Assembly: GCF_000970345.1 (NCBI RefSeq)
Contig: NZ_LAQU01000005.1
Location: 62,001-126,000 of the forward strand
DNA from: Robbsia andropogonis
Lineage (GTDB): Bacteria > Pseudomonadota > Gammaproteobacteria > Burkholderiales > Burkholderiaceae
Length of the DNA: 64,000 bases
Direction of reading: 5' to 3'
A program made the translations under genes and the position numbers. Of the stretch, positions 58,970 to 64,000 are shown piece by piece (position 1 is the stretch's first letter; each line of letters opens with the position of its first letter). The notes under the pieces were generated by a model. It was not told where the DNA came from. It saw only the letters and a list, made by a program, of their open reading frames with translations, and made no database searches.

Positions 58970-61027
58970 ATGCTTCCTGATCTTTCCGTGCTACCTCTGC
59001 CGCTGGCGGTGTCTGCCCCGCCGACGTCACCGTCGTGGCGCACGGTGGTTACGGAAGCAAGTCGTCTTGCCGGTGCGAGACTGCGCTTGCTGTCTCCGGA
59101 TGGTGGCGTCGACACGATCGCAAACGCACTGCTTGACCTGGCGTTGGCGTATGCCGCGGCTGCTCGCCATGCCGACGCCGTCGCACACTGCGCGCTTGCT
59201 GGTGAGCTAGCCGGCGATGGGATTGAAAAAGCGACGCAAGCGGGCGAGTCACGGGACGCGGCGCTGCATGTTACGCAACAGCGCGCCGCTTATTTGCGCG
59301 CATGCATGCTGGCGCAAGCGGAACGCTTCGACGAGGCGGCGGATGCGTTCCAGGCGGTTGAGGGGCGGGAAAGTGCCGTGGAAGATATCACGCGGTGGCA
59401 GATGGAGGCAGGCATCGGGGCAGCCTTGTGCCAGGCCACGCTCGGCCGCGGCCTGGAGGCGCGCCGAACGCTGGACAGTGTACTGCCGCGTTTGCAGACG
59501 TGGATCACCGCGGGACACGATGGTGCGCTCGAGCAGGACGCACGGATGCTGATGCTGCGTTTCGGCTTGGCGCAAGTGCGGATGCTGCTCGCCTTGCATC
59601 GGCCGCTCGAGGCATTACGCGTGCTGGAGCAAGTCGAGGTAATGATGCCGACACCGGATTTGCCAGGCGACGTGGCGTCTCATGGTGATCCGGGCAAGCC
59701 AGTCGATGCGATGGCAGGGCAGGTGGCGTTGTTACGCGCGGCGGCGTTCCTGTCACTGGACAAGCCAATGCAGGCGGTGGCGCCTTTGGAGACGATTTTC
59801 GTCACGCGGCCGGACGATCCGGCGGCGCTCGTTTTGTATGGGCAGGCCATGTCCGCGCTCGGCGAGTACGCCTTCGCGGTGGATCGCTTCGAGGCCGCGT
59901 TACGCGCGATGCCGCGTTTTGCGCCGGCGTATCGGTATATGGCAAGTGCGCTCGCCATGCAGAAAAGTGATGACGCGGCGCTTGTTTGCTTACGTGCCGC
60001 GCGGGACATTCGGCCTGATTTTCCCGAGGTGTGGCTCGATGAAGCCGGTATCCGCTTGCGTCTTGGCCAATTGCGGCGTGGGTTTGCCGCATATGAATGG
60101 CGCGATGGCGCGCGACTGGCTGCCCGCCGCAGCGATGCGTATTGGAATGGTGACGACGTCTTGACTGGACGGTCTTTGCTGGTCGCCGCCGAGCAAGGGC
60201 TGGGCGACGCTATTCAATTTCTGCGTTATATCCCGTTGGTTCGGCCTCTGGCGCGGGACGTGATCGTCGAGGTGCCGGTTCCGCTATGGCGCCTGGTTGC
60301 CGCCTGTGCGGACGCATGGGGCGTGCGCGTGATTCCGCGCGGCGAGCCGTTGCCCGATTGTGATCGATTCACCTTGCTGATGAGCCTGCCGTATGCAATG
60401 CAAACGACGCTGTCGACGATACCGTCCAGCGGGCGCTATTTTGCCGCCGCACCTGCTTTGAGTCTATCGCGGCCGAGGCAGCCTGACGGTTCGGGCCCTT
60501 TAGAAGACATGCCGTTCGAGGTCGTGCCGGATGGGGTGCGCCGGTTGCGCGTTGGACTGGTTGTGTCCGGCAATCCGGAGTATCGCAACGATGCATTTCG
60601 CTCGATGCCCCTATCGATGTGCGCGCCGCTGTTCGCGTTGGACGGGGTGGAATGGATCATGTTGCAGCCCGCGTTGCGCGACGCCGATCGGCAATGGATC
60701 GACGGACAACGAGAAGCCGGGCACGCCTTGCACTGGCGTCCCGGGCTACTGGAGAGGCAACAAGGGGATTTTGCCGATACCGCCGGGCTGATAGAAACGC
60801 TCGACCTGGTGATCAGCGTCGACACGGCGATCGCCCATTTGACTGGGGCGCTCGGTGTGCCGGTGTGGATTCTGTTGCCATTTGTCGCCGACTGGCGCTG
60901 GCTTAGCAACCGAAGCGATAGTCCCTGGTATCCGAGCGCGCGCTTGTTTCGGCAACCGGCATTGCAGGATTGGCCAGCCGTGATCGCCGAGGTCGCCGCT
61001 GCATTGATGCAGCGGCTGGATGGTTGA
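58970..61027 (+). CDS. TPR-repeat glycosyltransferase-like protein (candidate flagellin glycosyltransferase)
   Basis: 685 aa. The N-terminal 370 residues are TPR-like helical repeats (e.g. LVLYGQAMSALGEYAFAVDR, APAYRYMASALAMQKSDDAA). The C-terminal half resembles GT9/GT41-type transferases: SLLVAAEQGLGDAIQFLRYI, RVGLVVSGNPEYRNDAFRSM, and TLDLVISVDTAIAHLTGALG. No signal peptide. A TPR-glycosyltransferase next to fliC modifies flagellin in Burkholderia cenocepacia (FgtA), so flagellin O-glycosylation is the favoured but unproven role. The ATG at 58970 is preferred over the adjacent GTG. Confidence 0.85.
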   Translation: MLPDLSVLPLPLAVSAPPTSPSWRTVVTEASRLAGARLRLLSPDGGVDTIANALLDLALAYAAAARHADAVAHCALAGELAGDGIEKATQAGESRDAALHVTQQRAAYLRACMLAQAERFDEAADAFQAVEGRESAVEDITRWQMEAGIGAALCQATLGRGLEARRTLDSVLPRLQTWITAGHDGALEQDARMLMLRFGLAQVRMLLALHRPLEALRVLEQVEVMMPTPDLPGDVASHGDPGKPVDAMAGQVALLRAAAFLSLDKPMQAVAPLETIFVTRPDDPAALVLYGQAMSALGEYAFAVDRFEAALRAMPRFAPAYRYMASALAMQKSDDAALVCLRAARDIRPDFPEVWLDEAGIRLRLGQLRRGFAAYEWRDGARLAARRSDAYWNGDDVLTGRSLLVAAEQGLGDAIQFLRYIPLVRPLARDVIVEVPVPLWRLVAACADAWGVRVIPRGEPLPDCDRFTLLMSLPYAMQTTLSTIPSSGRYFAAAPALSLSRPRQPDGSGPLEDMPFEVVPDGVRRLRVGLVVSGNPEYRNDAFRSMPLSMCAPLFALDGVEWIMLQPALRDADRQWIDGQREAGHALHWRPGLLERQQGDFADTAGLIETLDLVISVDTAIAHLTGALGVPVWILLPFVADWRWLSNRSDSPWYPSARLFRQPALQDWPAVIAEVAAALMQRLDG

Positions 61028-61134
61028 ACGGGCCCTTAGTACCGTGCCCCGTACGTCGGAACGCGTGGCAACGGGCGTCCGAATCAAGCATGTCAGGCGA
61101 TATCAGCGCCTATGAGTCAGGATAAACGCATCGA

Positions 61135-63810
61135 TCAGACGCGACCTGAGAAGAAGGTCGGGTTTTGCCAATTTCCCAGTGCCGCTACCTGCGCCTGATC
61201 ACCTTTATACAACGTTATTTCGCGTTGCAATTCGTTCACCAGCTCGGCTTGCCGCAGTCGCAGACGTTCCTCCGGCCACGTGGACCGGTCCTGTCCCTGT
61301 GTTACAGGTTGCGGTTCGGAGCTATGGATGGCGTTGTGCATCTGCATCAGCATGTCCGACTCGTCACCCAGCGCCGCGAATACCGGCGCGGCATGCTTCT
61401 CGATGAACGACATGTGCAATTGTTCCGTTCCGTCGGTGCCCAACCGGATTTCAAACCGCATGCCATGCATACCTTGCGGCATGCCTTGGCGATGGTCGTC
61501 GATCGTGAAGCCGACCGACTGCCGGCCTTCCGTGCTGTCCATGGCGCTGGTGTGTGCGGAGGGCACATTCATCAAGAAGCTGTAAAGCTTGCGATCAGGA
61601 TCGTTGATGGTAAGGCTGCCGTCAGCATTGCGCGTCACTTGGGGCACGGTCCTCGTTGGATCGTTCGCGTGTCCGGTCGGTGCGATCGACTCCAGGTACC
61701 AGGCGAGGGCGCGCGCGGTCGTCAGCGTGGCTGCTGCCGCGTAGGCGTTGCCCTCTGTACCTATCTTTACCGCGCCAAACGCTTGCCCTTCCTGGTTGAT
61801 CAACGCAAGCGCCAGGTTTTCGCCCATGTGAAATTGCTTGCGCACTTCCAATGTGTCGATTCTGGCACCGTGCGCTTCCGCACGTTCCCGGGCACGGACG
61901 TCGATACCCCCGCTCAACAGCGTGTGTGGAGGTGCTTTTTGCAGCGCTCTCAGCATATCCCGTGCGTTGTGCGCATAGGCTTGCTCCGCCTTGTCCGCGG
62001 CGCGGCGTTCGAAGACGTTCGAGAGGTCCTCGACAAAGCGGCCGATGTTTTCCAGACCACGTGCGATCGACGCAAAGGCGGACGAGAATGCGGCGCGAGC
62101 GCGATCCGCCAAGCCCAGCGTCTGCGTGCGTGCCGCGCCGTCACTGATCTCGACTTGGTGCAGTACAGGTGCAACCGGGCTGACTTCGCCGCTCTCGATT
62201 TTCTCGAGTGCTTCGGTGACGTTGGACAGCTCGGCCTGCAGTGCTTGCAAGCGCGGGGTGCGGGCGTCCGACACGACCAGCGCACGCGCCTCGGCGGTGA
62301 ACCGTGCGCGTTCCTGACCTACGAGATCATCGAACCGCGCCATGTCTTTCTGGACGTCGGTCAGCGTAGCCTTGATCAACGTGCGCGCGGCATGGTCGGT
62401 GGCGAGTTCCGGATAATCGGCCAACGCGCTCAAGCCCAAGTATCCACCGCCCAACAACGCCAGAGCCTTTAACGGTAATGATGCGGTGACCGTGCCCACG
62501 GCATCCCCGACGACCGCGACGCCCGCGCCTGCCGCGGCGATTCCCAAGGTCGGCATGACGGCCGATAAGGCACCGCGGGCCTGGTGGTACCAGCGCACGC
62601 CGGTATCGGTGTAGTTTAGTTGCGGTGCGTCCAGCAGTTCCTTGGGTTGCTTACCGGACTTCGTCGCGAGATCGTACCCTAACGCGGTAAGTTGCAGGTT
62701 CAGCTTGTGCATCTTGTCCCGGATACCCGAGGACACTTTTTCGGCTTCCTCGAGATTTCGGTTGGCCAGGGAAACGGGGGCGGCCGGGGTGGCATCGGTC
62801 GAGGATTGCACCGTTTCTTGACCGGTGAGCGCTGCCGGCAATGCGTCTACCAAGGCATCTTTTGCAACGGTGGCCACACTGCCGACTACACCGCCTGCCA
62901 TACCGACGACCCCGCCCATGACACCGGCGGCACCACCCAGCATCCAGCCACCGAAACCAAGTGCCCGCGCCATCAGCCCGGCTTGCTGTTCCTGTATCTG
63001 GTTTTCGGAGGCATCACGCGCGCCCTTGTCACCCAGTGCCAGCGTTGGTGTTTCATCCGGCCTCATGAAGGTGCTTAACGACATCAACGGGATATCCAGT
63101 TCGTCGTCGAGTTGCAGCACGACCGGCCTGACGTTTTGTGCACCATCAGATGCCGGCAGCCCGCCAATGACGTTTTGCGGTACGCCATTCACACCGGGTT
63201 TGCCGCCATCGATGTTTTGGTACACCGGCGTAGCGGTTTCGTCATCGTCCGGGAAGTCCTCGAAAATCTCTTCATCATCATCCGGGAAGTCGTGAAACAC
63301 GTCGCCGTCGCTGTCCGCTTCCGGCGCAATGGTGTCGGCTGCTTCTTGCTTGGTCAGTACCGCGGCGCCTTTGTTCTTGTCTTCTGTCGAGACGAGCGTC
63401 CACCCGTCGAGTTGCGAGTCGGCGCTCACGGCGGTATCGTTATCGTGGATGGCGGACGCCAGCAGCGTCCATCCGTCGACTTCGGCATGGGCTTTGGCGT
63501 TGGACGTCGGTGCCGGGTCCTGCGCCACGGCGTGCTTCGGCGTGCTTCCGAAACCCGTCAATGCACCTGCCGCGCCCCAGACGTTGCCCATGAGCCCCAA
63601 TACGTTGCCAAACATGCCGCGCGCGTTGCTGCTATCGTTCAACAATGCCGTGCGGGTTCCGCCGTCGCCGACGCCCACCATCGTGCCCTGCATGGCGCCT
63701 GTTCCTGGCGAGGTTGAATGCGATGAGTAAGCCGGCGATGTCGTCGCGTCCGAGGACACAATCGACGTCGTACTGTCGGTGACGCCAGGTAATCCTGAAA
63801 AACTAGCCAC
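61135..63810 (-). CDS. Large unknown protein, candidate type III secreted effector
   Basis: I recognise no family. 891 aa from GTG at 63810, with AAGGA seven bases upstream inside the end of the chaperone-like gene. The first 50 residues are Ser/Thr/Gly-rich with few charges, as in type III signals. DGWTL occurs twice (112-116, 135-139) and DFPDDDE twice (174-180, 185-191). Two Gly/Ala-rich hydrophobic regions follow (about 281-315 and 417-463), then a helical middle and a mixed C-terminal domain (e.g. MRFEIRLGTDGTEQLHMSFI). The coupled CesT-like gene suggests an injected or membrane-active protein; this is inferred. Confidence 0.72.
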   Translation of the reverse strand: MASFSGLPGVTDSTTSIVSSDATTSPAYSSHSTSPGTGAMQGTMVGVGDGGTRTALLNDSSNARGMFGNVLGLMGNVWGAAGALTGFGSTPKHAVAQDPAPTSNAKAHAEVDGWTLLASAIHDNDTAVSADSQLDGWTLVSTEDKNKGAAVLTKQEAADTIAPEADSDGDVFHDFPDDDEEIFEDFPDDDETATPVYQNIDGGKPGVNGVPQNVIGGLPASDGAQNVRPVVLQLDDELDIPLMSLSTFMRPDETPTLALGDKGARDASENQIQEQQAGLMARALGFGGWMLGGAAGVMGGVVGMAGGVVGSVATVAKDALVDALPAALTGQETVQSSTDATPAAPVSLANRNLEEAEKVSSGIRDKMHKLNLQLTALGYDLATKSGKQPKELLDAPQLNYTDTGVRWYHQARGALSAVMPTLGIAAAGAGVAVVGDAVGTVTASLPLKALALLGGGYLGLSALADYPELATDHAARTLIKATLTDVQKDMARFDDLVGQERARFTAEARALVVSDARTPRLQALQAELSNVTEALEKIESGEVSPVAPVLHQVEISDGAARTQTLGLADRARAAFSSAFASIARGLENIGRFVEDLSNVFERRAADKAEQAYAHNARDMLRALQKAPPHTLLSGGIDVRARERAEAHGARIDTLEVRKQFHMGENLALALINQEGQAFGAVKIGTEGNAYAAAATLTTARALAWYLESIAPTGHANDPTRTVPQVTRNADGSLTINDPDRKLYSFLMNVPSAHTSAMDSTEGRQSVGFTIDDHRQGMPQGMHGMRFEIRLGTDGTEQLHMSFIEKHAAPVFAALGDESDMLMQMHNAIHSSEPQPVTQGQDRSTWPEERLRLRQAELVNELQREITLYKGDQAQVAALGNWQNPTFFSGRV

Positions 63811-63820
63811 AATACATTCC

Positions 63821-64000
63821 TTATACGTTAATAGCTGGCAAATTGACGGTGTGACGGCCTTGAACGATCTCTCGCCACAGCACTGCCACATCGATGAAAG
63901 CATCGATCGTGACGGCGAGCGAGCCCGCGTCACATCCGGCGAGTGGTACGCGGACGCACAGCAACACCGCCCCCGTGCCGGATTGCACGCCCAGCGTGCA
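63821..64000 (-). CDS. CesT-like type III secretion chaperone (3' end only)
   Basis: The last 59 codons are in the window; the gene continues past base 64000. The sequence contains GVQSGTGAVLLCVRVPLAGC, then LAVTIDAFIDVAVLWREIVQ. This fits the C-terminal strand-strand-helix pattern of small acidic CesT/SycE chaperones (a hydrophobic strand, LPLAG-like turn, then a helix ending in W). Its stop codon overlaps the ribosome-binding site of the large protein gene (TAAGGA), so the two are translationally coupled. Confidence 0.6.
   Translation of the reverse strand, partial: CTLGVQSGTGAVLLCVRVPLAGCDAGSLAVTIDAFIDVAVLWREIVQGRHTVNLPAINV

Noticed and set aside
1-64000. Search for CRISPR arrays, insertion sequences, integrase genes, rRNA or tRNA genes
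   Set aside because: None seen; no tandem spaced repeats or transposase motifs in any frame.

Overview
The window is an almost complete flagellar and chemotaxis locus on about 64 kb of high-GC DNA. The gene order motB-cheY-cheA-cheW-mcp-cheR-cheD-cheB-cheY-cheZ-flhB-flhA-flhF-flhG-fliA, with divergent flgA/flgB and fliF/fliE units and an extra fliK-like/fhlB pair behind fliST, is that of Burkholderiaceae (Burkholderia sensu lato). From memory of those genomes these blocks are usually spread over several loci; here they are contiguous. The species cannot be fixed from the sequence.

Layout. 1-11.2 kb (+): end of motB, cheY1, cheA (with a one-base frameshift), cheW, a chemoreceptor with a very small periplasmic part, cheR, cheD, cheB, cheY, cheZ, closed by a strong terminator and a second orphan terminator. 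11.5-20.4 kb (+): flhB, flhA, a giant flhF (1129 codons), a degenerate flhG, and fliA (sigma-28). 20.5-24.4 kb (-): a DUF2891 gene, a second flgM with its own sigma-28 promoter, flgN, the first flgM, and flgA. 24.6-35.7 kb (+): flgBCDEFG-IJ-KL. The L-ring gene flgH is absent between flgG and flgI, which are only 15 bp apart. 35.9-48.0 kb (-): fliFGHIJK and fliLMNOPQR. 48.4-48.8 kb (+): fliE. 48.8-55.8 kb (-): fhlB, a second fliK-like gene, fliT, fliS, fliD, fliC. 56.4-58.2 kb (-): a NarL-type response regulator and a soluble HisKA_3 kinase. 59.0-61.0 kb (+): a TPR/glycosyltransferase protein that may glycosylate flagellin. 61.1-64.0 kb (-): a large unknown secreted-type protein coupled to the 3' end of a CesT-like type III secretion chaperone gene that runs off the window.

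How it works together. The fliF-R, flhAB and flgB-L products build the export gate, rotor, rod and hook. FlgM (two copies) holds FliA until the hook is complete. FliA then drives late genes: good sigma-28 motifs are visible upstream of flgK, the second flgM, fliS and fliC, and weaker ones with one extra spacer base before cheA, cheW and the second cheY. The che genes form a full adaptation and phosphorelay pathway. The most unusual content is the chaperone/effector-like pair at the right edge, the missing flgH, the doubled flgM, the giant FlhF and the frameshifted cheA.
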